From the NCBI GenBank assembly GCA_026874595.1, contig JAPPUL010000019.1, positions 1 to 64,000 on the forward strand: 64,000 bases of DNA, in the 5' to 3' direction. The stretch comes from Sipunculus nudus. Lineage: Eukaryota; Annelida; Sipuncula; Golfingiida; Sipunculidae. How positions within the stretch are numbered: position 1 is the first letter of the stretch; every line of letters begins with the position of its first letter. The translations under genes were made by a program, and so were the position numbers. The notes below the pieces were generated by a model. It had not been told where the DNA came from. It ran no database searches and saw only the letters and a list, made by a program, of their open reading frames with translations. Below are positions 23,839 through 38,076 of the stretch, one piece after another.

Positions 23839-26800
23839 CTAAATAAGCTTTTTATCATACAAGTAAAAGTCTCGTAAAATCTCGCACCATTTCTCGTCAA
23901 ACGAGAATTTTCGAGATTTCATTAGATATGGCTTACAGGTCGCATTTTTTAAACTATGACTTTGAAAATGACATATTTTGTGTTGTTTAGAAATATCTCG
24001 AAATCAATTTTTCATTTTTTGGAAATAGCCACCAGGGGGCGTGGTACATGAAACACTGTAACATATCATTTTTCTGCAATATCTCAAAAAATATTAAACG
24101 TGACACCATTTTTTGGGTCGTATCTGAAACTAGGAACATTGGCTTATCCCTTCGCACATGTTGCTTTGTGCTGCCGTTACCATGGTTACCAAATTTTGGG
24201 GTAAAACTTGACAATCTGAAAATTCGGAGTTTTCCAGCTTCTCTCTCTGTTGATATTTGCGATAGAAAGGTCTGGTGTTTGGCGTTAGACAGCATCCCTC
24301 TAGTTCTTAGTCATTCAATCGCAAGTCTCGTCATATCTCGCACCGTTTCTCGTGAAACGAGAACACGTGACCATTCAAAGAAATGCCTATAATTATGTCA
24401 TTTTTCACGCTACAGACACATGGTTTGCAGCGCTGGATAGCGGCTGACACTCGCAGTCACATTCAGGGGTCACATTGTTAGTCTCGTCAAATCTCGCGCC
24501 GTTTTTCGCCAAACCACGAAGACACGTGCCGTCGCCGCAAGTGGCGGCAGGGTCCCTACGGTGGGCGGCCGGCGTGTGCAGCGGTGCGTGACGGCCTCTC
24601 CGGGCCCCATCTATGATCATACATGTTGGAGGCACAGTCACAACTTTATTGCTTGCCGGAAATCTTCGATTTTCGCAAGCTGGTTGGTCAGTCGCGGATG
24701 TCTGTTTGTCTGTTTGTTTGTTTGTTTGTTTGTCTGTCCAGTCTCTACAGGTCGCAATTTTCATCCCATCGCTTTCAAACTTTCACAGTTTGTGTAGAAT
24801 CAAAAATGCAAGAAGCCTATTGTTTTTGGGCAATATAGGTCAAAGGTCAAGGTCAAGGTCATCAAAAGTTCCTAAAGTGCTCTTTTCTTCATATCTCCAT
24901 TACTATTTGTCATAGCCACTTCAAACATGGCTCCTTTTAATCGGCATTCCAAGGCCTTTCTTCTGATGTATATGTTGCTGAAATCTGCTGTTTCTATGGT
25001 TACACATTTTGGGGGAAATCTCATGATTTTCGAAAATAAAAGGCCTAATTTTTCTAACTTTGTCATTTTTAAAGCTAGAGATTCCTAGTTTTTTGCATCA
25101 TATAGTACTAAATAAGCTTTTTATCATACAAGTAAAAGTCTCGTAAAATCTCGCACCATTTCTCGTCAAACGAGAATTTTCGAGATTTCATTAGATATGG
25201 CTTACAGGTCGCATTTTTTAAACTATGACTTTGAAAATGACATATTTTGTGTTGTTTAGAAATATCTCGAAATCAATTTTTCATTTTTTGGAAATAGCCA
25301 CCAGGGGGCGTGGTACATGAAACACTGTAACATATCATTTTTCTGCAATATCTCAAAAAATATTAAACGTGACACCATTTTTTGGGTCGTATCTGAAACT
25401 AGGAACATTGGCTTATCCCTTCGCACATGTTGCTTTGTGCTGCCGTTACCATGGTTACCAAATTTTGGGGTAAAACTTGACAATCTGAAAATTCGGAGTT
25501 TTCCAGCTTCTCTCTCTGTTGATATTTGCGATAGAAAGGTCTGGTGTTTGGCGTTAGACAGCATCCCTCTAGTTCTTAGTCATTCAATCGCAAGTCTCGT
25601 CATATCTCGCACCGTTTCTCGTGAAACGAGAACACGTGACCATTCAAAGAAATGCCTATAATTATGTCATTTTTCACGCTACAGACACATGGTTTGCAGC
25701 GCTGGATAGCGGCTGACACTCGCAGTCACATTCAGGGGTCACATTGTTAGTCTCGTCAAATCTCGCGCCGTTTTTCGCCAAACCACGAAGACACGTGCCG
25801 TCGCCGCAAGTGGCGGCAGGGTCCCTACGGTGGGCGGCCGGCGTGTGCAGCGGTGCGTGACGGCCTCTCCGGGCCCCATCTATGATCATACATGTTGGAG
25901 GCACAGTCACAACTTTATTGCTTGCCGGAAATCTTCGATTTTCGCAAGCTGGTTGGTCAGTCGCGGATGTCTGTTTGTCTGTTTGTTTGTTTGTTTGTTT
26001 GTCTGTCCAGTCTCTACAGGTCGCAATTTTCATCCCATCGCTTTCAAACTTTCACAGTTTGTGTAGAATCAAAAATGCAAGAAGCCTATTGTTTTTGGGC
26101 AATATAGGTCAAAGGTCAAGGTCAAGGTCATCAAAAGTTCCTAAAGTGCTCTTTTCTTCATATCTCCATTACTATTTGTCATAGCCACTTCAAACATGGC
26201 TCCTTTTAATCGGCATTCCAAGGCCTTTCTTCTGATGTATATGTTGCTGAAATCTGCTGTTTCTATGGTTACACATTTTGGGGGAAATCTCATGATTTTC
26301 GAAAATAAAAGGCCTAATTTTTCTAACTTTGTCATTTTTAAAGCTAGAGATTCCTAGTTTTTTGCATCATATAGTACTAAATAAGCTTTTTATCATACAA
26401 GTAAAAGTCTCGTAAAATCTCGCACCATTTCTCGTCAAACGAGAATTTTCGAGATTTCATTAGATATGGCTTACAGGTCGCATTTTTTAAACTATGACTT
26501 TGAAAATGACATATTTTGTGTTGTTTAGAAATATCTCGAAATCAATTTTTCATTTTTTGGAAATAGCCACCAGGGGGCGTGGTACATGAAACACTGTAAC
26601 ATATCATTTTTCTGCAATATCTCAAAAAATATTAAACGTGACACCATTTTTTGGGTCGTATCTGAAACTAGGAACATTGGCTTATCCCTTCGCACATGTT
26701 GCTTTGTGCTGCCGTTACCATGGTTACCAAATTTTGGGGTAAAACTTGACAATCTGAAAATTCGGAGTTTTCCAGCTTCTCTCTCTGTTGATATTTGCGA

Positions 26801-29800
26801 TAGAAAGGTCTGGTGTTTGGCGTTAGACAGCATCCCTCTAGTTCTTAGTCATTCAATCGCAAGTCTCGTCATATCTCGCACCGTTTCTCGTGAAACGAGA
26901 ACACGTGACCATTCAAAGAAATGCCTATAATTATGTCATTTTTCACGCTACAGACACATGGTTTGCAGCGCTGGATAGCGGCTGACACTCGCAGTCACAT
27001 TCAGGGGTCACATTGTTAGTCTCGTCAAATCTCGCGCCGTTTTTCGCCAAACCACGAAGACACGTGCCGTCGCCGCAAGTGGCGGCAGGGTCCCTACGGT
27101 GGGCGGCCGGCGTGTGCAGCGGTGCGTGACGGCCTCTCCGGGCCCCATCTATGATCATACATGTTGGAGGCACAGTCACAACTTTATTGCTTGCCGGAAA
27201 TCTTCGATTTTCGCAAGCTGGTTGGTCAGTCGCGGATGTCTGTTTGTCTGTTTGTTTGTTTGTTTGTTTGTCTGTCCAGTCTCTACAGGTCGCAATTTTC
27301 ATCCCATCGCTTTCAAACTTTCACAGTTTGTGTAGAATCAAAAATGCAAGAAGCCTATTGTTTTTGGGCAATATAGGTCAAAGGTCAAGGTCAAGGTCAT
27401 CAAAAGTTCCTAAAGTGCTCTTTTCTTCATATCTCCATTACTATTTGTCATAGCCACTTCAAACATGGCTCCTTTTAATCGGCATTCCAAGGCCTTTCTT
27501 CTGATGTATATGTTGCTGAAATCTGCTGTTTCTATGGTTACACATTTTGGGGGAAATCTCATGATTTTCGAAAATAAAAGGCCTAATTTTTCTAACTTTG
27601 TCATTTTTAAAGCTAGAGATTCCTAGTTTTTTGCATCATATAGTACTAAATAAGCTTTTTATCATACAAGTAAAAGTCTCGTAAAATCTCGCACCATTTC
27701 TCGTCAAACGAGAATTTTCGAGATTTCATTAGATATGGCTTACAGGTCGCATTTTTTAAACTATGACTTTGAAAATGACATATTTTGTGTTGTTTAGAAA
27801 TATCTCGAAATCAATTTTTCATTTTTTGGAAATAGCCACCAGGGGGCGTGGTACATGAAACACTGTAACATATCATTTTTCTGCAATATCTCAAAAAATA
27901 TTAAACGTGACACCATTTTTTGGGTCGTATCTGAAACTAGGAACATTGGCTTATCCCTTCGCACATGTTGCTTTGTGCTGCCGTTACCATGGTTACCAAA
28001 TTTTGGGGTAAAACTTGACAATCTGAAAATTCGGAGTTTTCCAGCTTCTCTCTCTGTTGATATTTGCGATAGAAAGGTCTGGTGTTTGGCGTTAGACAGC
28101 ATCCCTCTAGTTCTTAGTCATTCAATCGCAAGTCTCGTCATATCTCGCACCGTTTCTCGTGAAACGAGAACACGTGACCATTCAAAGAAATGCCTATAAT
28201 TATGTCATTTTTCACGCTACAGACACATGGTTTGCAGCGCTGGATAGCGGCTGACACTCGCAGTCACATTCAGGGGTCACATTGTTAGTCTCGTCAAATC
28301 TCGCGCCGTTTTTCGCCAAACCACGAAGACACGTGCCGTCGCCGCAAGTGGCGGCAGGGTCCCTACGGTGGGCGGCCGGCGTGTGCAGCGGTGCGTGACG
28401 GCCTCTCCGGGCCCCATCTATGATCATACATGTTGGAGGCACAGTCACAACTTTATTGCTTGCCGGAAATCTTCGATTTTCGCAAGCTGGTTGGTCAGTC
28501 GCGGATGTCTGTTTGTCTGTTTGTTTGTTTGTTTGTTTGTCTGTCCAGTCTCTACAGGTCGCAATTTTCATCCCATCGCTTTCAAACTTTCACAGTTTGT
28601 GTAGAATCAAAAATGCAAGAAGCCTATTGTTTTTGGGCAATATAGGTCAAAGGTCAAGGTCAAGGTCATCAAAAGTTCCTAAAGTGCTCTTTTCTTCATA
28701 TCTCCATTACTATTTGTCATAGCCACTTCAAACATGGCTCCTTTTAATCGGCATTCCAAGGCCTTTCTTCTGATGTATATGTTGCTGAAATCTGCTGTTT
28801 CTATGGTTACACATTTTGGGGGAAATCTCATGATTTTCGAAAATAAAAGGCCTAATTTTTCTAACTTTGTCATTTTTAAAGCTAGAGATTCCTAGTTTTT
28901 TGCATCATATAGTACTAAATAAGCTTTTTATCATACAAGTAAAAGTCTCGTAAAATCTCGCACCATTTCTCGTCAAACGAGAATTTTCGAGATTTCATTA
29001 GATATGGCTTACAGGTCGCATTTTTTAAACTATGACTTTGAAAATGACATATTTTGTGTTGTTTAGAAATATCTCGAAATCAATTTTTCATTTTTTGGAA
29101 ATAGCCACCAGGGGGCGTGGTACATGAAACACTGTAACATATCATTTTTCTGCAATATCTCAAAAAATATTAAACGTGACACCATTTTTTGGGTCGTATC
29201 TGAAACTAGGAACATTGGCTTATCCCTTCGCACATGTTGCTTTGTGCTGCCGTTACCATGGTTACCAAATTTTGGGGTAAAACTTGACAATCTGAAAATT
29301 CGGAGTTTTCCAGCTTCTCTCTCTGTTGATATTTGCGATAGAAAGGTCTGGTGTTTGGCGTTAGACAGCATCCCTCTAGTTCTTAGTCATTCAATCGCAA
29401 GTCTCGTCATATCTCGCACCGTTTCTCGTGAAACGAGAACACGTGACCATTCAAAGAAATGCCTATAATTATGTCATTTTTCACGCTACAGACACATGGT
29501 TTGCAGCGCTGGATAGCGGCTGACACTCGCAGTCACATTCAGGGGTCACATTGTTAGTCTCGTCAAATCTCGCGCCGTTTTTCGCCAAACCACGAAGACA
29601 CGTGCCGTCGCCGCAAGTGGCGGCAGGGTCCCTACGGTGGGCGGCCGGCGTGTGCAGCGGTGCGTGACGGCCTCTCCGGGCCCCATCTATGATCATACAT
29701 GTTGGAGGCACAGTCACAACTTTATTGCTTGCCGGAAATCTTCGATTTTCGCAAGCTGGTTGGTCAGTCGCGGATGTCTGTTTGTCTGTTTGTTTGTTTG

Positions 29801-32800
29801 TTTGTTTGTCTGTCCAGTCTCTACAGGTCGCAATTTTCATCCCATCGCTTTCAAACTTTCACAGTTTGTGTAGAATCAAAAATGCAAGAAGCCTATTGTT
29901 TTTGGGCAATATAGGTCAAAGGTCAAGGTCAAGGTCATCAAAAGTTCCTAAAGTGCTCTTTTCTTCATATCTCCATTACTATTTGTCATAGCCACTTCAA
30001 ACATGGCTCCTTTTAATCGGCATTCCAAGGCCTTTCTTCTGATGTATATGTTGCTGAAATCTGCTGTTTCTATGGTTACACATTTTGGGGGAAATCTCAT
30101 GATTTTCGAAAATAAAAGGCCTAATTTTTCTAACTTTGTCATTTTTAAAGCTAGAGATTCCTAGTTTTTTGCATCATATAGTACTAAATAAGCTTTTTAT
30201 CATACAAGTAAAAGTCTCGTAAAATCTCGCACCATTTCTCGTCAAACGAGAATTTTCGAGATTTCATTAGATATGGCTTACAGGTCGCATTTTTTAAACT
30301 ATGACTTTGAAAATGACATATTTTGTGTTGTTTAGAAATATCTCGAAATCAATTTTTCATTTTTTGGAAATAGCCACCAGGGGGCGTGGTACATGAAACA
30401 CTGTAACATATCATTTTTCTGCAATATCTCAAAAAATATTAAACGTGACACCATTTTTTGGGTCGTATCTGAAACTAGGAACATTGGCTTATCCCTTCGC
30501 ACATGTTGCTTTGTGCTGCCGTTACCATGGTTACCAAATTTTGGGGTAAAACTTGACAATCTGAAAATTCGGAGTTTTCCAGCTTCTCTCTCTGTTGATA
30601 TTTGCGATAGAAAGGTCTGGTGTTTGGCGTTAGACAGCATCCCTCTAGTTCTTAGTCATTCAATCGCAAGTCTCGTCATATCTCGCACCGTTTCTCGTGA
30701 AACGAGAACACGTGACCATTCAAAGAAATGCCTATAATTATGTCATTTTTCACGCTACAGACACATGGTTTGCAGCGCTGGATAGCGGCTGACACTCGCA
30801 GTCACATTCAGGGGTCACATTGTTAGTCTCGTCAAATCTCGCGCCGTTTTTCGCCAAACCACGAAGACACGTGCCGTCGCCGCAAGTGGCGGCAGGGTCC
30901 CTACGGTGGGCGGCCGGCGTGTGCAGCGGTGCGTGACGGCCTCTCCGGGCCCCATCTATGATCATACATGTTGGAGGCACAGTCACAACTTTATTGCTTG
31001 CCGGAAATCTTCGATTTTCGCAAGCTGGTTGGTCAGTCGCGGATGTCTGTTTGTCTGTTTGTTTGTTTGTTTGTTTGTCTGTCCAGTCTCTACAGGTCGC
31101 AATTTTCATCCCATCGCTTTCAAACTTTCACAGTTTGTGTAGAATCAAAAATGCAAGAAGCCTATTGTTTTTGGGCAATATAGGTCAAAGGTCAAGGTCA
31201 AGGTCATCAAAAGTTCCTAAAGTGCTCTTTTCTTCATATCTCCATTACTATTTGTCATAGCCACTTCAAACATGGCTCCTTTTAATCGGCATTCCAAGGC
31301 CTTTCTTCTGATGTATATGTTGCTGAAATCTGCTGTTTCTATGGTTACACATTTTGGGGGAAATCTCATGATTTTCGAAAATAAAAGGCCTAATTTTTCT
31401 AACTTTGTCATTTTTAAAGCTAGAGATTCCTAGTTTTTTGCATCATATAGTACTAAATAAGCTTTTTATCATACAAGTAAAAGTCTCGTAAAATCTCGCA
31501 CCATTTCTCGTCAAACGAGAATTTTCGAGATTTCATTAGATATGGCTTACAGGTCGCATTTTTTAAACTATGACTTTGAAAATGACATATTTTGTGTTGT
31601 TTAGAAATATCTCGAAATCAATTTTTCATTTTTTGGAAATAGCCACCAGGGGGCGTGGTACATGAAACACTGTAACATATCATTTTTCTGCAATATCTCA
31701 AAAAATATTAAACGTGACACCATTTTTTGGGTCGTATCTGAAACTAGGAACATTGGCTTATCCCTTCGCACATGTTGCTTTGTGCTGCCGTTACCATGGT
31801 TACCAAATTTTGGGGTAAAACTTGACAATCTGAAAATTCGGAGTTTTCCAGCTTCTCTCTCTGTTGATATTTGCGATAGAAAGGTCTGGTGTTTGGCGTT
31901 AGACAGCATCCCTCTAGTTCTTAGTCATTCAATCGCAAGTCTCGTCATATCTCGCACCGTTTCTCGTGAAACGAGAACACGTGACCATTCAAAGAAATGC
32001 CTATAATTATGTCATTTTTCACGCTACAGACACATGGTTTGCAGCGCTGGATAGCGGCTGACACTCGCAGTCACATTCAGGGGTCACATTGTTAGTCTCG
32101 TCAAATCTCGCGCCGTTTTTCGCCAAACCACGAAGACACGTGCCGTCGCCGCAAGTGGCGGCAGGGTCCCTACGGTGGGCGGCCGGCGTGTGCAGCGGTG
32201 CGTGACGGCCTCTCCGGGCCCCATCTATGATCATACATGTTGGAGGCACAGTCACAACTTTATTGCTTGCCGGAAATCTTCGATTTTCGCAAGCTGGTTG
32301 GTCAGTCGCGGATGTCTGTTTGTCTGTTTGTTTGTTTGTTTGTTTGTCTGTCCAGTCTCTACAGGTCGCAATTTTCATCCCATCGCTTTCAAACTTTCAC
32401 AGTTTGTGTAGAATCAAAAATGCAAGAAGCCTATTGTTTTTGGGCAATATAGGTCAAAGGTCAAGGTCAAGGTCATCAAAAGTTCCTAAAGTGCTCTTTT
32501 CTTCATATCTCCATTACTATTTGTCATAGCCACTTCAAACATGGCTCCTTTTAATCGGCATTCCAAGGCCTTTCTTCTGATGTATATGTTGCTGAAATCT
32601 GCTGTTTCTATGGTTACACATTTTGGGGGAAATCTCATGATTTTCGAAAATAAAAGGCCTAATTTTTCTAACTTTGTCATTTTTAAAGCTAGAGATTCCT
32701 AGTTTTTTGCATCATATAGTACTAAATAAGCTTTTTATCATACAAGTAAAAGTCTCGTAAAATCTCGCACCATTTCTCGTCAAACGAGAATTTTCGAGAT

Positions 32801-35537
32801 TTCATTAGATATGGCTTACAGGTCGCATTTTTTAAACTATGACTTTGAAAATGACATATTTTGTGTTGTTTAGAAATATCTCGAAATCAATTTTTCATTT
32901 TTTGGAAATAGCCACCAGGGGGCGTGGTACATGAAACACTGTAACATATCATTTTTCTGCAATATCTCAAAAAATATTAAACGTGACACCATTTTTTGGG
33001 TCGTATCTGAAACTAGGAACATTGGCTTATCCCTTCGCACATGTTGCTTTGTGCTGCCGTTACCATGGTTACCAAATTTTGGGGTAAAACTTGACAATCT
33101 GAAAATTCGGAGTTTTCCAGCTTCTCTCTCTGTTGATATTTGCGATAGAAAGGTCTGGTGTTTGGCGTTAGACAGCATCCCTCTAGTTCTTAGTCATTCA
33201 ATCGCAAGTCTCGTCATATCTCGCACCGTTTCTCGTGAAACGAGAACACGTGACCATTCAAAGAAATGCCTATAATTATGTCATTTTTCACGCTACAGAC
33301 ACATGGTTTGCAGCGCTGGATAGCGGCTGACACTCGCAGTCACATTCAGGGGTCACATTGTTAGTCTCGTCAAATCTCGCGCCGTTTTTCGCCAAACCAC
33401 GAAGACACGTGCCGTCGCCGCAAGTGGCGGCAGGGTCCCTACGGTGGGCGGCCGGCGTGTGCAGCGGTGCGTGACGGCCTCTCCGGGCCCCATCTATGAT
33501 CATACATGTTGGAGGCACAGTCACAACTTTATTGCTTGCCGGAAATCTTCGATTTTCGCAAGCTGGTTGGTCAGTCGCGGATGTCTGTTTGTCTGTTTGT
33601 TTGTTTGTTTGTTTGTCTGTCCAGTCTCTACAGGTCGCAATTTTCATCCCATCGCTTTCAAACTTTCACAGTTTGTGTAGAATCAAAAATGCAAGAAGCC
33701 TATTGTTTTTGGGCAATATAGGTCAAAGGTCAAGGTCAAGGTCATCAAAAGTTCCTAAAGTGCTCTTTTCTTCATATCTCCATTACTATTTGTCATAGCC
33801 ACTTCAAACATGGCTCCTTTTAATCGGCATTCCAAGGCCTTTCTTCTGATGTATATGTTGCTGAAATCTGCTGTTTCTATGGTTACACATTTTGGGGGAA
33901 ATCTCATGATTTTCGAAAATAAAAGGCCTAATTTTTCTAACTTTGTCATTTTTAAAGCTAGAGATTCCTAGTTTTTTGCATCATATAGTACTAAATAAGC
34001 TTTTTATCATACAAGTAAAAGTCTCGTAAAATCTCGCACCATTTCTCGTCAAACGAGAATTTTCGAGATTTCATTAGATATGGCTTACAGGTCGCATTTT
34101 TTAAACTATGACTTTGAAAATGACATATTTTGTGTTGTTTAGAAATATCTCGAAATCAATTTTTCATTTTTTGGAAATAGCCACCAGGGGGCGTGGTACA
34201 TGAAACACTGTAACATATCATTTTTCTGCAATATCTCAAAAAATATTAAACGTGACACCATTTTTTGGGTCGTATCTGAAACTAGGAACATTGGCTTATC
34301 CCTTCGCACATGTTGCTTTGTGCTGCCGTTACCATGGTTACCAAATTTTGGGGTAAAACTTGACAATCTGAAAATTCGGAGTTTTCCAGCTTCTCTCTCT
34401 GTTGATATTTGCGATAGAAAGGTCTGGTGTTTGGCGTTAGACAGCATCCCTCTAGTTCTTAGTCATTCAATCGCAAGTCTCGTCATATCTCGCACCGTTT
34501 CTCGTGAAACGAGAACACGTGACCATTCAAAGAAATGCCTATAATTATGTCATTTTTCACGCTACAGACACATGGTTTGCAGCGCTGGATAGCGGCTGAC
34601 ACTCGCAGTCACATTCAGGGGTCACATTGTTAGTCTCGTCAAATCTCGCGCCGTTTTTCGCCAAACCACGAAGACACGTGCCGTCGCCGCAAGTGGCGGC
34701 AGGGTCCCTACGGTGGGCGGCCGGCGTGTGCAGCGGTGCGTGACGGCCTCTCCGGGCCCCATCTATGATCATACATGTTGGAGGCACAGTCACAACTTTA
34801 TTGCTTGCCGGAAATCTTCGATTTTCGCAAGCTGGTTGGTCAGTCGCGGATGTCTGTTTGTCTGTTTGTTTGTTTGTTTGTTTGTCTGTCCAGTCTCTAC
34901 AGGTCGCAATTTTCATCCCATCGCTTTCAAACTTTCACAGTTTGTGTAGAATCAAAAATGCAAGAAGCCTATTGTTTTTGGGCAATATAGGTCAAAGGTC
35001 AAGGTCAAGGTCATCAAAAGTTCCTAAAGTGCTCTTTTCTTCATATCTCCATTACTATTTGTCATAGCCACTTCAAACATGGCTCCTTTTAATCGGCATT
35101 CCAAGGCCTTTCTTCTGATGTATATGTTGCTGAAATCTGCTGTTTCTATGGTTACACATTTTGGGGGAAATCTCATGATTTTCGAAAATAAAAGGCCTAA
35201 TTTTTCTAACTTTGTCATTTTTAAAGCTAGAGATTCCTAGTTTTTTGCATCATATAGTACTAAATAAGCTTTTTATCATACAAGTAAAAGTCTCGTAAAA
35301 TCTCGCACCATTTCTCGTCAAACGAGAATTTTCGAGATTTCATTAGATATGGCTTACAGGTCGCATTTTTTAAACTATGACTTTGAAAATGACATATTTT
35401 GTGTTGTTTAGAAATATCTCGAAATCAATTTTTCATTTTTTGGAAATAGCCACCAGGGGGCGTGGTACATGAAACACTGTAACATATCATTTTTCTGCAA
35501 TATCTCAAAAAATATTAAACGTGACACCATTTTTTGG

Positions 35538-38076
35538 GTCGTATCTGAAACTAGGAACATTGGCTTATCCCTTCGCACATGTTGCTTTGTGCTGCCGTTA
35601 CCATGGTTACCAAATTTTGGGGTAAAACTTGACAATCTGAAAATTCGGAGTTTTCCAGCTTCTCTCTCTGTTGATATTTGCGATAGAAAGGTCTGGTGTT
35701 TGGCGTTAGACAGCATCCCTCTAGTTCTTAGTCATTCAATCGCAAGTCTCGTCATATCTCGCACCGTTTCTCGTGAAACGAGAACACGTGACCATTCAAA
35801 GAAATGCCTATAATTATGTCATTTTTCACGCTACAGACACATGGTTTGCAGCGCTGGATAGCGGCTGACACTCGCAGTCACATTCAGGGGTCACATTGTT
35901 AGTCTCGTCAAATCTCGCGCCGTTTTTCGCCAAACCACGAAGACACGTGCCGTCGCCGCAAGTGGCGGCAGGGTCCCTACGGTGGGCGGCCGGCGTGTGC
36001 AGCGGTGCGTGACGGCCTCTCCGGGCCCCATCTATGATCATACATGTTGGAGGCACAGTCACAACTTTATTGCTTGCCGGAAATCTTCGATTTTCGCAAG
36101 CTGGTTGGTCAGTCGCGGATGTCTGTTTGTCTGTTTGTTTGTTTGTTTGTTTGTCTGTCCAGTCTCTACAGGTCGCAATTTTCATCCCATCGCTTTCAAA
36201 CTTTCACAGTTTGTGTAGAATCAAAAATGCAAGAAGCCTATTGTTTTTGGGCAATATAGGTCAAAGGTCAAGGTCAAGGTCATCAAAAGTTCCTAAAGTG
36301 CTCTTTTCTTCATATCTCCATTACTATTTGTCATAGCCACTTCAAACATGGCTCCTTTTAATCGGCATTCCAAGGCCTTTCTTCTGATGTATATGTTGCT
36401 GAAATCTGCTGTTTCTATGGTTACACATTTTGGGGGAAATCTCATGATTTTCGAAAATAAAAGGCCTAATTTTTCTAACTTTGTCATTTTTAAAGCTAGA
36501 GATTCCTAGTTTTTTGCATCATATAGTACTAAATAAGCTTTTTATCATACAAGTAAAAGTCTCGTAAAATCTCGCACCATTTCTCGTCAAACGAGAATTT
36601 TCGAGATTTCATTAGATATGGCTTACAGGTCGCATTTTTTAAACTATGACTTTGAAAATGACATATTTTGTGTTGTTTAGAAATATCTCGAAATCAATTT
36701 TCATTTTTTGGAAATAGCCACCAGGGGGCGTGGTACATGAAACACTGTAACATATCATTTTTCTGCAATATCTCAAAAAATATTAAACGTGACACCATTT
36801 TTTGGGTCGTATCTGAAACTAGGAACATTGGCTTATCCCTTCGCACATGTTGCTTTGTGCTGCCGTTACCATGGTTACCAAATTTTGGGGTAAAACTTGA
36901 CAATCTGAAAATTCGGAGTTTTCCAGCTTCTCTCTCTCTGTTGATATTTGCGATAGAAAGGTCTGGTGTTTGGCGTTAGACAGCATCCCTCTAGTTCTTA
37001 GTCATTCAATCGCAAGTCTCGTCATATCTCGCACCGTTTCTCGTGAAACGAGAACACGTGACCATTCAAAGAAATGCCTATAATTATGTCATTTTTCACG
37101 CTACAGACACATGGTTTGCAGCGCTGGATAGCGGCTGACACTCGCAGTCACATTCAGGGGTCACATTGTTAGTCTCGTCAAATCTCGCGCCGTTTTTCGC
37201 CAAACCACGAAGACACGTGCCGTCGCCGCAAGTGGCGGCAGGGTCCCTACGGTGGGCGGCCGGCGTGTGCAGCGGTGCGTGACGGCCTCTCCGGGCCCCA
37301 TCTATGATCATACATGTTGGAGGCACAGTCACAACTTTATTGCTTGCCGGAAATCTTCGATTTTCGCAAGCTGGTTGGTCAGTCGCGGATGTCTGTTTGT
37401 CTGTTTGTTTGTTTGTTTGTTTGTCTGTCCAGTCTCTACAGGTCGCAATTTTCATCCCATCGCTTTCAAACTTTCACAGTTTGTGTAGAATCAAAAATGC
37501 AAGAAGCCTATTGTTTTTGGGCAATATAGGTCAAAGGTCAAGGTCAAGGTCATCAAAAGTTCCTAAAGTGCTCTTTTCTTCATATCTCCATTACTATTTG
37601 TCATAGCCACTTCAAACATGGCTCCTTTTAATCGGCATTCCAAGGCCTTTCTTCTGATGTATATGTTGCTGAAATCTGCTGTTTCTATGGTTACACATTT
37701 TGGGGGAAATCTCATGATTTTCGAAAATAAAAGGCCTAATTTTTCTAACTTTGTCATTTTTAAAGCTAGAGATTCCTAGTTTTTTGCATCATATAGTACT
37801 AAATAAGCTTTTTATCATACAAGTAAAAGTCTCGTAAAATCTCGCACCATTTCTCGTCAAACGAGAATTTTCGAGATTTCATTAGATATGGCTTACAGGT
37901 CGCATTTTTTAAACTATGACTTTGAAAATGACATATTTTGTGTTGTTTAGAAATATCTCGAAATCAATTTTTCATTTTTTGGAAATAGCCACCAGGGGGC
38001 GTGGTACATGAAACACTGTAACATATCATTTTTCTGCAATATCTCAAAAAATATTAAACGTGACACCATTTTTTGG
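35538..38076 (+). repeat. Adjacent variant monomers 29 and 30 (slippage indels)
   Basis: Copy 29 (35538-36805, 1,268 bp) lost one T in the run at 36698-36701. Copy 30 (36806-38076, 1,271 bp) gained one CT unit in the CT run around 36928-36940. Both are replication-slippage or read-error type changes in simple sequence, and neither spread to neighbours. Confidence 0.85.

Noticed and set aside
3531-33990. Regular eight-monomer higher-order repeat
   Set aside because: The shared variant of monomers 11 and 19 suggested it, but monomers 3 and 27 lack the variant and no other eight-copy periodicity was seen.
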